From: an uncultured Clostridia bacterium
GTDB taxonomy: Bacteria; Bacillota; Clostridia; UBA1381
NCBI GenBank assembly: GCA_944392335.1
Contig: CALXWJ010000013.1
Coordinates: 1 to 52,121, forward strand
Length of the DNA stretch: 52,121 nucleotides
Direction: 5' to 3'
This document shows positions 1 to 6,723 of the stretch, in pieces. Both the position numbers and the translations under genes were made by a program. Positions within the stretch are counted from its first letter, which is position 1. Every line of letters starts with the position of its first letter. Below the pieces are notes generated by a model. The model searched no databases. It worked only from the letters and a program-made list of their open reading frames with translations, and was not told the origin of the DNA.

Positions 1-82
1 CCAATAGCGTTACTACGGCCTGAACTGATCCTAATCGTTCAAATTCTTTTAATGCACGTTCCTTTTGTTCTTTTGTATACAT
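1..82 (-). CDS. IS3-type transposase, N-terminal fragment (cut by window edge)
   Basis: The minus strand from position 82 reads ATG and translates to a 27-residue start, MYTKEQKERALKEFERLGSV and onward, still open at the window edge. This matches the helix-turn-helix beginning of IS3/IS150-group transposases, where a recruitment helix precedes the DNA-binding HTH. A strong ribosome site (AAAGGAGT, 92-99 on the complement) sits at proper spacing. The rest of the element lies outside the window, so I cannot say whether it is intact or find its ends. It marks the left end of an accessory region. Confidence 0.6.
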   Translation of the reverse strand, partial: MYTKEQKERALKEFERLGSVQAVVTLL

Positions 83-141
83 ATATTTTTACTCCTTTCG
101 GAGTCCAAGAATATGTCCGCACCCCCCCCTCGCAGCTTTAC

Positions 142-175
142 AAAAAAGCAGACACTTTTTTGTGCCTGCTTTTTT
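142..175. terminator. Bidirectional intrinsic terminator
   Basis: Arms AAAAAAGCAGACAC (142-155) and GTGCCTGCTTTTTT (162-175) pair around a six-T loop. The single mismatch on the plus strand becomes a G-U pair on the minus strand, and each side ends in a T tract. It most likely ends the minus-strand MBL-DUF3006 operon. Confidence 0.75.
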
Positions 176-225
176 GGTGTAAAAATACGAAATTATTTTA
201 TAGGATAATGTTATTAGTTTTGTAT

Positions 226-426
226 TTAAAAATTATTTTTTAATTTATCAAATTTATTTTGAATTTCCTTTTTTCGTTTTATTTTTTCTTTTTTATTTTT
301 GGAGATGTTGTATACATCCCCTTCGACAGCATCAGGAAATAAAACTCGCAAGACACTGTATGTACTTTTGTCAGGTAGTTCTATTATCGCATATTCTCCA
401 TCAAATCGATCTATTATAATATTCAT
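226..426 (-). CDS. DUF3006 domain protein
   Basis: A 66-residue protein starting MNIIIDRFDGEYAIIEL, the signature beginning of DUF3006, a small family of unknown function often found next to ComEC-like metallo-beta-lactamase proteins. The family's short beta-rich core is followed here by a lysine-rich tail (KNKKEKIKRKKEIQNKFDKL). I chose the start at 426 because AAAGGAG lies about 8 bases upstream; the longer reading has no ribosome site. It lies 13 bases after the MBL gene and is surely co-transcribed with it. The function is unknown; the pairing suggests an accessory role for the MBL protein. Confidence 0.8.
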   Translation of the reverse strand: MNIIIDRFDGEYAIIELPDKSTYSVLRVLFPDAVEGDVYNISKNKKEKIKRKKEIQNKFDKLKNNF

Positions 427-439
427 ATTGTACACTCCT

Positions 440-1600
440 TTATTGCGGTGGCTTACATACAGAACAGGCATCATATTTTTTTCGGGCTTTTTTCAATGAT
501 ATTGCGATTTTTGATTGATTTAAATATCTGCAGCCATCTCTATGGTATTTTTTGCCTGTTTGTGTAATATACACAATTTCTTTACTGTCTATAGAATCTG
601 TATCGGTTGTGTTTTCAATACTTTCTGTAGATGTTATAGGTGGTTCGGGCGGTGGTGAACGGGGTTGTATTTGTGTTTTAAGATTTTCAAGTGAAATATT
701 ATTACCGTCACAAATTACAATTATTGTTCCATCTGTATCAGTTCGTAAAACATTAATATTCATTTTATTAAAAAGTGCAAGAGTATCAGGTGAAGGATGA
801 CCGTAGCTATTTCCTGCACCACAAGAAATAATGGCATATTTTGGAGAAACATTTTTTATAAAAGATTCGGTGGAACTTGTATCACTGCCATGGTGACCTA
901 CTTTGAGCACATCTGCATATACAGAATATCCGGCTTTTAATATCTTTGTTTCAGACTCTTTTTCTGCATCTGACATAAATAGGAAGCGGCAATTATTGTA
1001 TGTAAGTAAAACAACTGCCGAATAATTGTTGAGATTACTGTAATTGTTATCAGTAGGAGCGATAAACTCTGCTTTTACATTGCCGTAATCAAAAATGGTT
1101 TTTCCTGCTTTTGCAATATTAATAGTCAAACCTTTTTTGTCAATTGTATCTATAAGATTCTCAAAAGTTTTGCTTGTATGTGTTATGTCAGGCATATAGA
1201 TGTTTTTAACCAAAAATGCATCTATTACCGCAGCCATACCGCCAATATGATCAGCATGGGGATGTGTGGCAATTACATAATTCAGTTCTGTTACATCGCT
1301 GCTGTTAATATATTGAATGATGTCATCGCTGTTAGAGTGTTCCCCGGCATCAATCAAAATAGTTTCCCCGTTTGGTAGTATAATAAACGTACTGTCTGCC
1401 TGTCCTACATTCAGATATGATATTTTTAATTCTCCTGTCACATTATGTATGTTTTCAGATTTATATTCTTCCGTAATTTTATTATATGGTTCAAAATCTG
1501 AATATTGTGTACGTGATTTGAATGTAAAATCGGTACAGCCTGAAAAAAATATTGTTGTAATTAATAAAACTAAAAATAAATACGTACTTTTTAATTTCAT
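440..1600 (-). CDS. ComEC/Rec2-like metallo-beta-lactamase-fold lipoprotein
   Basis: A 386-aa exported lipoprotein: hydrophobic signal and lipobox FSGC (Cys22). The MBL-fold hydrolase domain spans about 57-305 with LNVGQADS (63-70), IDAGE (84-88), the metal-binding HPHADH (113-118), MSDAE (209-213), KVGHHGSD (233-240) and YGHPSP (266-271). This set matches the ComEC C-terminal domain family of free-standing secreted hydrolases, which may cleave DNA or another phosphodiester extracellularly. A Pro/Ser/Thr linker (about 312-340) leads to a small C-terminal Cys domain (about 342-386: YHRDGCRYL then CSVC), the add-on often seen in Firmicutes surface nucleases and hydrolases. The competence-channel membrane part of ComEC is absent, so a nuclease or nutrient-scavenging role is more likely than DNA uptake. 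Nuclease activity is inference. Confidence 0.88.
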   Translation of the reverse strand: MKLKSTYLFLVLLITTIFFSGCTDFTFKSRTQYSDFEPYNKITEEYKSENIHNVTGELKISYLNVGQADSTFIILPNGETILIDAGEHSNSDDIIQYINSSDVTELNYVIATHPHADHIGGMAAVIDAFLVKNIYMPDITHTSKTFENLIDTIDKKGLTINIAKAGKTIFDYGNVKAEFIAPTDNNYSNLNNYSAVVLLTYNNCRFLFMSDAEKESETKILKAGYSVYADVLKVGHHGSDTSSTESFIKNVSPKYAIISCGAGNSYGHPSPDTLALFNKMNINVLRTDTDGTIIVICDGNNISLENLKTQIQPRSPPPEPPITSTESIENTTDTDSIDSKEIVYITQTGKKYHRDGCRYLNQSKIAISLKKARKKYDACSVCKPPQ

Positions 1601-1630
1601 TTTTTTTTCTCCAAAATAGATATTATAAAG

Positions 1631-1659
1631 AGTATATCAAAATATCGACATTATGTCAA
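1631..1659 (-). promoter_or_regulatory. Sigma-A promoter of the MBL-DUF3006 operon
   Basis: On the minus strand TTGACA (1654-1659), a 17-bp spacer and TATACT (1631-1636) lie about 30 bp upstream of the start codon at 1600. The match to consensus is nearly perfect. Confidence 0.75.
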
Positions 1660-1813
1660 ATTTATATACGTATTTTATATTATTTATATATGTATAAAAA
1701 TGAATTATAATCGGTTATAAAGAGAAGATAAGTATATTATAATTTATAAAAAAATGTGATTGGTAGTGTTGAATTTGAATTATTTTGAAGGAAAATACGG
1801 AAAACGTGAGAAA

Positions 1814-2113
1814 ATGTACAGGCGAAGTTATTATATTGACAGCAGTTTACTTGGACAACTGGAAAATATAAGTGAAATTTATCGTGTGAATGTGCCTGAA
1901 CTTATAAATGACAGTATAGAGGAGCTTATAAAAACAGGGGATGTTCAGGTGTATATGCGTCCGGAGGGCGAATTATCCATAAAATATACGGTACTTATAA
2001 GAGAAAGTAACCTGAACGGTTTGGAGATTTTTAATAAGAGATACGGTATCAGCATATCAAAACTCGTCAACATTGCAATAAGGAATATATTAAACAATCA
2101 CTCTATTAATTAA
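1814..2113 (+). CDS. Tandem ribbon-helix-helix-like small protein
   Basis: A protein of about 99 residues that I do not recognise by name. It has two similar halves, each a short beta-strand followed by two helices: RRSYYIDSSLLGQLENISE with VNVPELINDSIEELI, then IKYTVLIRESNLNGLEIFNK with ISISKLVNIAIRNIL. This is the ribbon-helix-helix arrangement of Arc/MetJ-type DNA-binding proteins, here duplicated in one chain. A TTG at 1760 would add 18 residues but has no ribosome site; the ATG at 1814 has only a weak GTGAG ahead of it, so the start is uncertain. It stands alone upstream of two XRE genes. A DNA-binding or antitoxin-like role is inference, and no toxin partner is visible. Confidence 0.55.
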   Translation: MYRRSYYIDSSLLGQLENISEIYRVNVPELINDSIEELIKTGDVQVYMRPEGELSIKYTVLIRESNLNGLEIFNKRYGISISKLVNIAIRNILNNHSIN

Positions 2114-2135
2114 ATCATAAGAAAAACTACTGTCG

Positions 2136-2163
2136 TTGATTAATAATGTCTAAACATTATATC
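2136..2163 (+). promoter_or_regulatory. Promoter with internal palindrome, probable XRE operator
   Basis: TTGATT (2136-2141), a 16-bp spacer and TATATC (2158-2163). A perfect inverted repeat TAATGT-CTAA-ACATTA (2144-2159) fills the spacer, a classical place for a repressor to block RNA polymerase. Autoregulation by the downstream XRE proteins is inference. Confidence 0.4.
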
Positions 2164-2215
2164 TTTCTCAGGAAAATAAAGTTTTTAGCTTTGACTGAGT
2201 CTTTTTGGGGGTTTT

Positions 2216-2575
2216 ATGTTTAATTTAGGATTGACATTGAGACATTTACGTAAACAAAATAATTATACACAGCTGCAGGCAGCAAGACGATTAAATGTAT
2301 CTGTAACTACAGTAGGACGATGGGAGAATAATTATGAAATACCATCGACCGAGCATCTTATTGACTTATCTGTGCTGTACAATGTTCCTATTAACTACTT
2401 GGTAGGTATCGAAAAAGAAAAATCAATTATTATAGAAAGACTGACAAAAAATCAGCAGGAATTACTTAATATGCTTGTTTTAGAATTTGAAAACAAGAAA
2501 AAGACAAGCAGGGAGTTAACACAAAGACAACAATCGATAATTAACTCATTATTTATAGAATTTCATAAAAAATAA
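2216..2575 (+). CDS. XRE-family transcriptional regulator (first of a sister pair)
   Basis: A 119-aa Cro/CI-type regulator. Residues 1-62 form the HTH_3 domain: LRHLRKQNNYTQLQAARRLN, then the recognition helix VSVTTVGRWENNYEIPS, then the fourth and fifth helices ending NVPINYLVG. The C-terminal part holds two copies of a short helical motif, LTKNQQELLNMLVLEF and LTQRQQSIINSLFIEF, likely a dimerisation device. The start at 2216 follows a GGGGG run four bases away. The next gene, 39 bp downstream, encodes a close paralogue with the same layout. A palindrome in the upstream promoter suggests autoregulation. The target is unknown; regulators of this type often control mobile elements. Confidence 0.85.
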   Translation: MFNLGLTLRHLRKQNNYTQLQAARRLNVSVTTVGRWENNYEIPSTEHLIDLSVLYNVPINYLVGIEKEKSIIIERLTKNQQELLNMLVLEFENKKKTSRELTQRQQSIINSLFIEFHKK

Positions 2576-2614
2576 TACTTATAGGTTGTTTTTTGAATTG
2601 AAAGGTAATAAGCA

Positions 2615-2971
2615 ATGTTTGATTTGGGATTATTGATAAAAAATTTAAGGAAGCAGTCTGGTTTAACACAGAAACAATTAGCAAAGAAACTTAATGTAAC
2701 AGTAACAACTATCGGAAGATGGGAATCAAATTACAAAATACCATCAATTAATAGACTAATTCAAATGGCAAGTATTTTTCATGTACCTTTGAATTACATT
2801 GCCGGAATTGAAAAGGAAAGGTCAATTGTTACAGATAATCTTACACAGAGACAACAAAACATACTAAATACTTTGGTCTTGGAGTTTCAGAGTGATAATA
2901 AAAATAATTACGGACTAAGCGAAAGACAGCAGGATATATTAAATGCTGTTCTTATTGAATTTAATTATTAA
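2615..2971 (+). CDS. XRE-family transcriptional regulator (second of a sister pair)
   Basis: A 118-aa paralogue of the preceding gene: the HTH domain (LIKNLRKQSGLTQKQLAKKLN, VTVTTIGRWESNYKIPS, HVPLNYIAGIEKERSI) aligns without gaps. It carries the same pair of C-terminal motifs, LTQRQQNILNTLVLEF and LSERQQDILNAVLIEF. AAAGG lies about 9 bases before the ATG. A local gene duplication followed by divergence is the simplest origin. The recognition-helix residues (VTVTTIGRWES against VSVTTVGRWEN) are nearly unchanged, so both may bind the same operator, possibly as a heterodimer. Confidence 0.85.
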   Translation: MFDLGLLIKNLRKQSGLTQKQLAKKLNVTVTTIGRWESNYKIPSINRLIQMASIFHVPLNYIAGIEKERSIVTDNLTQRQQNILNTLVLEFQSDNKNNYGLSERQQDILNAVLIEFNY

Positions 2972-3037
2972 TAAAAATGCAGTTGGGATTAAAACATATA
3001 TATTTAAAACGGGATAGATTGTTTGGTTAGGCTTTTT

Positions 3038-3313
3038 ATGGCAAAATCAGTTGAATTTAAAAACAGATACCGATTTATACAACTTGGTATAGCAATTGCG
3101 GCATTTAGGAAGGTGAGAGGAATGTCTCAGGAGCAATTGGCGGAGAAGTCAGGAGTCAGCCGCTTACACAGAACTCCTATTGAAGCGCCTGATATTGTGC
3201 GTCCCTTTTAGCTTGAGGTATTATATAATATAGCTGATGCTTTGGACATTGAACCGGGAGCTTTGTTGAATACTTCAATGTTCTCTGATAAGATATCGGG
3301 GAATAGGAAATAA
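3038..3313 (+). pseudogene. XRE regulator gene interrupted by a nonsense codon
   Basis: The reading frame encodes a typical XRE domain, FRKVRGMSQEQLAEKSGVSR, up to IEAPDIVRPF, then meets TAG at 3209-3211. The same frame continues without shift as LEVLYNIADALDIEPGALLN and ends at TAA (3311-3313). Members of this family normally read through this point with a Ser or Leu codon, so one base change explains the stop. The segment before it (SRLHRTPIEAP) also differs from the usual SRxxLxxIEAP pattern. The product is a truncated domain without the last two helices and is probably inactive, unless the stop is suppressed. Confidence 0.7.
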
Positions 3314-3364
3314 AGGTAAGTTTAGTGATAATATTAAAATTTATATAAAAGGTGGTATTTTTTA

Positions 3365-4318
3365 ATGAAGACAGCAATTTTAGGTGTATGGCACGTTCAT
3401 ACAGAGGATTACTTAAAGACCGCGATGGACTATGGAGAGGTTGTGGGTGTTTATGATGAAAACGAAAACAAGAGAAAAGAATTTTGCAAAAAATGGGGCT
3501 TAAAGGAATTTACAACAATTGACGAGCTTTTACAAAGCCCGGCAGAGGGTGTTATTGTTTGTTCTGCTACAAACAGGCATACAGAGTATATCATTAAAGC
3601 CGCGAAAGCTAAAAAGCATATCTTTACTGAAAAGGTACTTTCGATAAAACCTGAGGACAGTTTAAAAATTAAAGAGGAGATAGAAAATAACAAGGTGAAT
3701 TTTGTTATTTCCATGGTCAAAAAATACAATGCTCCTGTCCGTACTGTAAAGAAAATCGCGGACAGCGAGGAATTGGGAAAGATAAATTATTTCAGATACC
3801 GTAACTGCCACAGCGGCAGTACCGACTGCTGGCTTCCCGCGCATTTTTATTCAAAAGAACAGTGCGGCGGCGGTGCTATGATGGATCTGGGCGCGCACGG
3901 AATGTATCTTGCTCATTGGTTTTTGGGTATGCCTGAAAAATTTTCTTCTGCTTTTGCAACAGCTTGTGAAAATCCTGAAACAAAAGAAAAAAATAAAGAT
4001 AATGTGGAAGATAACGCGGTGACAATGATGTTATATCCGCAAGGCGCTATTGCTTTAAATGAAACAGGCTTTGTTTCAAAATGCTGCCCTGCCGTTTTGG
4101 AAATAGGCGGAGAAGATGGGTATGTTAAAATGGTGGATAACAAGGTTATGAAAGCAACATCAAAAACGCGGGGAGAATGGGTTGACGTGCCTTTGGAGAA
4201 AGAGCTCCCTTCACCGTTGGTACAGTTTCTGACGAATAAAGCAGACGGGGACTGCGGTATAGATGATGCGGTTGCTTTGACTGTTATGATGGATAAGGCG
4301 TATAATAAAGCGATTTAG
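3365..4318 (+). CDS. Gfo/Idh/MocA-family oxidoreductase
   Basis: A 317-aa NAD(P)-dependent sugar or inositol dehydrogenase-like enzyme. The N-terminal Rossmann half (1-118) begins MKTAILGVWHVHTEDY; the usual GxGxxG is replaced by GVWHVH, as in a subset of the family. The family EKP motif appears as EKV (89-91), and the substrate-domain motif GGGAMMDLGAHGMYLAHW (168-185) carries the Asp and His expected at the active site. AGGTGG stands 9 bases upstream. It probably oxidises, reduces or epimerises a sugar derivative from the glycan the cell is using, but no neighbour fixes the substrate. A 36-kb stretch with polysaccharide genes begins 4 kb away. Confidence 0.85.
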   Translation: MKTAILGVWHVHTEDYLKTAMDYGEVVGVYDENENKRKEFCKKWGLKEFTTIDELLQSPAEGVIVCSATNRHTEYIIKAAKAKKHIFTEKVLSIKPEDSLKIKEEIENNKVNFVISMVKKYNAPVRTVKKIADSEELGKINYFRYRNCHSGSTDCWLPAHFYSKEQCGGGAMMDLGAHGMYLAHWFLGMPEKFSSAFATACENPETKEKNKDNVEDNAVTMMLYPQGAIALNETGFVSKCCPAVLEIGGEDGYVKMVDNKVMKATSKTRGEWVDVPLEKELPSPLVQFLTNKADGDCGIDDAVALTVMMDKAYNKAI

Positions 4319-4328
4319 CAGACTTTAT

Positions 4329-4550
4329 AACTTTGAAACTCAGAAAACAGCATACTGTTATTTACATCAGACCAATGCGGGAGAACTTCAGATAGAAGAT
4401 GCAGGCGATTCTTTGATTATGATATACAGAGATTATAATGATTGGATAATGGGCGGTGCTGCACAGCAGAAGATGCATTCATTAAAATTCAAAAAATCAA
4501 CTATGGAATTTTATGACAGTGATGATGTGACAAAGCAGAGGGTATATTAA
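4329..4550 (+). pseudogene. Gene fragment without a start codon
   Basis: Right after the oxidoreductase a 73-codon reading frame runs open to TAA (4548-4550), encoding FETQKTAYCYLHQTNAGELQ and then a region rich in Asp, Tyr and Lys (SLIMIYRDYNDWIMGG). No start with a ribosome site exists, and the frame is open upstream only into the oxidoreductase gene. The composition looks like the C-terminal part of a real protein, so I read it as the tail left after a deletion. I do not recognise the family. An internal ATG (about 4419) could start a 44-aa peptide, but lacks a ribosome site. Confidence 0.4.
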
Positions 4551-4588
4551 TTCCAATACTGATATGATTTTTAAAAAGACAGCAATGC

Positions 4589-4628
4589 AAAAAGCCTGTT
4601 TTATGCTATTTACGAAAACAGGCTTTTT
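4589..4628. terminator. Intrinsic terminator
   Basis: AAAAAGCCTGTTTT (4589-4602) pairs perfectly with AAAACAGGCTTTTT (4615-4628) around a 12-base loop, with T tracts on both strands. It ends transcripts from the left and may back up tRNA termination. Confidence 0.75.
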
Positions 4629-4638
4629 ATATACACAA

Positions 4639-4677
4639 ACAGAGCTTACATAGAAAATCCGCAAGCTCTGTTTTTTT
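4639..4677. terminator. Intrinsic terminator abutting the tRNA 3' end
   Basis: ACAGAGCTT (4639-4647) pairs with AAGCTCTGT (4663-4671), followed by a run of seven T on the plus strand. On the minus strand it lies directly after the tRNA CCA end with a poorer T tract, so it can work in both directions. Confidence 0.6.
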
Positions 4678-4767
4678 GGCGGAGATGGTGGGATTTGAAC
4701 CCACGTGCCCGGTTAAGGACAACACGATTTCCAATCGTGCTCGTTATGACCACTTCGATACATCTCC
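4677..4767 (-). tRNA. tRNA-Ser (anticodon GGA)
   Basis: Read on the minus strand, this is a class II tRNA of 88 bases plus encoded CCA (4677-4679). The acceptor stem GGAGATG pairs with CATCTCC; the anticodon stem-loop is CACGA-TTGGAAA-TCGTG with GGA in the loop, so it decodes UCC and UCU. A long variable arm and a T-arm GTGGG-TTCAAAT-CCCAC follow. The discriminator base is G, as expected for serine. Confidence 0.95.
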
Positions 4768-4799
4768 GAATATACGGATTTTCAAATTACAACGGTATA

Positions 4800-4828
4800 A
4801 TTATAGCACATTTAAAATATAAAGTCAA
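4800..4828 (-). promoter_or_regulatory. tRNA-Ser promoter
   Basis: On the minus strand TTGACT (4823-4828), a 17-bp spacer and TATAAT (4800-4805), placed 32 bp before the mature tRNA 5' end. Confidence 0.8.
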
Positions 4829-4889
4829 TAATAAAAACAATTTTTCTTTAAAAACCGAAATTCACGCGGACGTTAATAAACAAGCCGTA

Positions 4890-4919
4890 TTGACAAACGG
4901 TAAAAAGATATGATAAAAT
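4890..4919 (+). promoter_or_regulatory. Promoter of the PfkB kinase gene
   Basis: TTGACA (4890-4895), an 18-bp spacer and TAAAAT (4914-4919), about 60 bp before the start codon. Confidence 0.6.
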
Positions 4920-4980
4920 TAATTTGCAATTGATAACTTGGGAAAGATATCCTTTATTGAATACGTATTGGAGGAATAAC

Positions 4981-5940
4981 ATGAAAAGATTTGATGTATG
5001 CGCATTGGGAGAACTGCTGATCGATTTTACTGAAAACGGTATCAGCGATCAGGGGAATCCTGTTATGGAAGCCAATCCGGGCGGAGCGCCGTGCAATGTG
5101 CTTGCAATGCTTACAAAACTTGGGTATAAAACGGCTTTTATCGGCAAAATAGGCAATGATATATTTGGGAAACAGCTTAAAAATACGGTTTCAAAAATCG
5201 GGATATGCACTGACGGCCTTATTACCGACAATGAAGTGAATACCACATTGGCGTTTGTACACACTCTTGAGGACGGGGACAGGGAATTTTCCTTTTACCG
5301 TAATCCGGGCGCCGATATGATGCTAAATGAAAATGATATAGATGAGGAGCTGATAAAAGGCAGTAAAATATTTCATTTCGGCTCCTTGTCAATGACAAAT
5401 GAGGTATGTGAAAGAGCCACGAAAAAAGCTGTGGAGATAGCCGAAAAAGAGGGTTGTTTAATATCATTTGACCCTAATTTAAGGGAAAATTTGTGGGATA
5501 GTCTTGAAAAGGCAAAGGAAAAGATAAGCTATGCAATGGCAAAATGTGATATATTAAAGATTTCGGATAACGAAGCGATGTGGTTTACAAAAGAGCTTGA
5601 TTTGGATAAAGCCATTGAAAAGATAAAAAAAGAATTTGACATCCCGCTTATACTTTTATCACTGGGAAAAAACGGAAGCAAAGCATATTCAAAGACAGGT
5701 ACAGGCTTTTCAAAAGCCGCAAAAGTAAAGACGACAGAAACAACGGGAGCAGGGGATACTTTTTGCGGATGTATTCTCTCACAGGTGCTGAAATCGGGAA
5801 TGAAGGATTATTCATGCGAAGAATTAAATGATATGCTTAAATTCGCGAATGCCGCGGCCGCAATCATAACCACAAGAAAGGGAGCATTGAAGGTAATGCC
5901 GGGATATGAAGAAATAAAGGAATTGCTTGATGGGGAATAA
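4981..5940 (+). CDS. PfkB-family carbohydrate kinase (fructokinase-like)
   Basis: A 319-aa ribokinase/PfkB-fold sugar kinase. It shows the N-terminal sugar-binding GGAPCNV (34-40), a central ISFDPNLRENLW (161-172) typical of bacterial fructokinases, and the anion-hole and catalytic-base motif TTGAGDTF (254-261). It transfers phosphate from ATP to a sugar hydroxyl, most likely fructose, though 2-keto-3-deoxygluconate or tagatose kinases share these motifs. The start at 4981 is fixed by TTGGAGGAATAAC just before it. It has its own promoter and terminator and so is a single-gene unit. With uronate-glycan genes nearby, a KDG kinase role cannot be excluded. Confidence 0.88.
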   Translation: MKRFDVCALGELLIDFTENGISDQGNPVMEANPGGAPCNVLAMLTKLGYKTAFIGKIGNDIFGKQLKNTVSKIGICTDGLITDNEVNTTLAFVHTLEDGDREFSFYRNPGADMMLNENDIDEELIKGSKIFHFGSLSMTNEVCERATKKAVEIAEKEGCLISFDPNLRENLWDSLEKAKEKISYAMAKCDILKISDNEAMWFTKELDLDKAIEKIKKEFDIPLILLSLGKNGSKAYSKTGTGFSKAAKVKTTETTGAGDTFCGCILSQVLKSGMKDYSCEELNDMLKFANAAAAIITTRKGALKVMPGYEEIKELLDGE

Positions 5941-5966
5941 ACAAAAAATGATATATATACAGGAAA

Positions 5967-5998
5967 GGACAGCCGTTAAAAATGCCGGCTGTCCTTTT
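5967..5998. terminator. Intrinsic terminator between convergent genes
   Basis: GGACAGCCG and CGGCTGTCC form a strong stem, followed by TTTT on the plus strand. It separates the kinase from the convergent lipoprotein gene. Confidence 0.75.
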
Positions 5999-6005
5999 GC
6001 AAATA

Positions 6006-6599
6006 TTATTGATTGGAGAATTCGGGACGTTCGCCTACTTTTATATCAGCAGATCCCTTTGTAACTTCCGAGGTTTTTTTATTAACGTTAAACCAACCGA
6101 CGGAAGAAGTATGCTCTTCACCGTCCGTTTTTATAATTTCATATGCATGAATATAGTAATATTCGTCGTCTTCCCGATCTAATACAACATTTGACGGTAT
6201 GTATATATTATTTGCTTTCATATATTGTTTTGCAAGTATGATCGCGTTTTCTTCGCTTGTGGCGCTTACGGTTTCGGATGACACTTCCTCTGAACGTGAT
6301 CCTGAACCCGCTGTTTTTGGGTTATCGGTAATTATCTTGTCCGGGGGAGGGGTTTGGGGAATGGATGCGGTTCTGGTAGGATTTTTTGTTGCAGAGTCAA
6401 CTGTCGGCGGTTCTAACGGCCCGGTAGAAACAGTCGGAGAAGGGCTTTGATTATCGTTATTATTGGTATTGTCGGGTAGTACATCGGATGCTGCGGGTGA
6501 GCCGGAAGGCGAAGCTGATGTATCCGGATTATCCTTATTCTTTTTACAGCCGGCGAGCATTAACAAAGCTAATGCAATAATCAATATTTTTTTTATCAC
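6006..6599 (-). CDS. Lipoprotein with a low-complexity linker, unknown function
   Basis: A 197-aa lipoprotein. I chose the GTG start at 6599 because AAAGGATGG sits about 9 bases before it, while the upstream ATGs have no usable ribosome site. The signal VIKKILIIALALLMLAGC contains the lipobox LAGC. Next comes a linker of about 90 residues rich in Ser, Pro, Thr, Asn and Asp, then a compact C-terminal domain from about NAIILAKQYMKANNIY through EYYYIHAYEIIKTDGEEH to SVGWFNVNKKTSEV. That end resembles a PepSY-like or small alpha-beta extracellular domain, but I cannot name it. Likely surface-exposed. Confidence 0.7.
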   Translation of the reverse strand: MIKKILIIALALLMLAGCKKNKDNPDTSASPSGSPAASDVLPDNTNNNDNQSPSPTVSTGPLEPPTVDSATKNPTRTASIPQTPPPDKIITDNPKTAGSGSRSEEVSSETVSATSEENAIILAKQYMKANNIYIPSNVVLDREDDEYYYIHAYEIIKTDGEEHTSSVGWFNVNKKTSEVTKGSADIKVGERPEFSNQ

Positions 6600-6672
6600 G
6601 TTAAAAACCATCCTTTTGTATATCATATTTTTTTAAATGTTTTTTAATTTGAAATTAAAATTTTATATTTAT

Positions 6673-6701
6673 ATTTTAACACATATTTACATAAAAGTCC
6701 A
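6673..6701 (-). promoter_or_regulatory. Probable promoter of the lipoprotein gene
   Basis: Minus strand TGGACT (6696-6701), a 17-bp spacer and TAAAAT (6673-6678), upstream of the GTG start at 6599 in a very AT-rich gap. Confidence 0.45.
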
Positions 6702-6723
6702 TAAAAAGAATGTAAATATTTCG

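Noticed and set aside
440..1600. Complete ComEC competence channel
   Set aside because: Only the MBL hydrolase domain is present; the membrane channel and OB domain are missing and the protein is a lipoprotein.
4695..4913. Plus-strand ORF across the tRNA
   Set aside because: It overlaps tRNA-Ser and its promoter and has no ribosome site.
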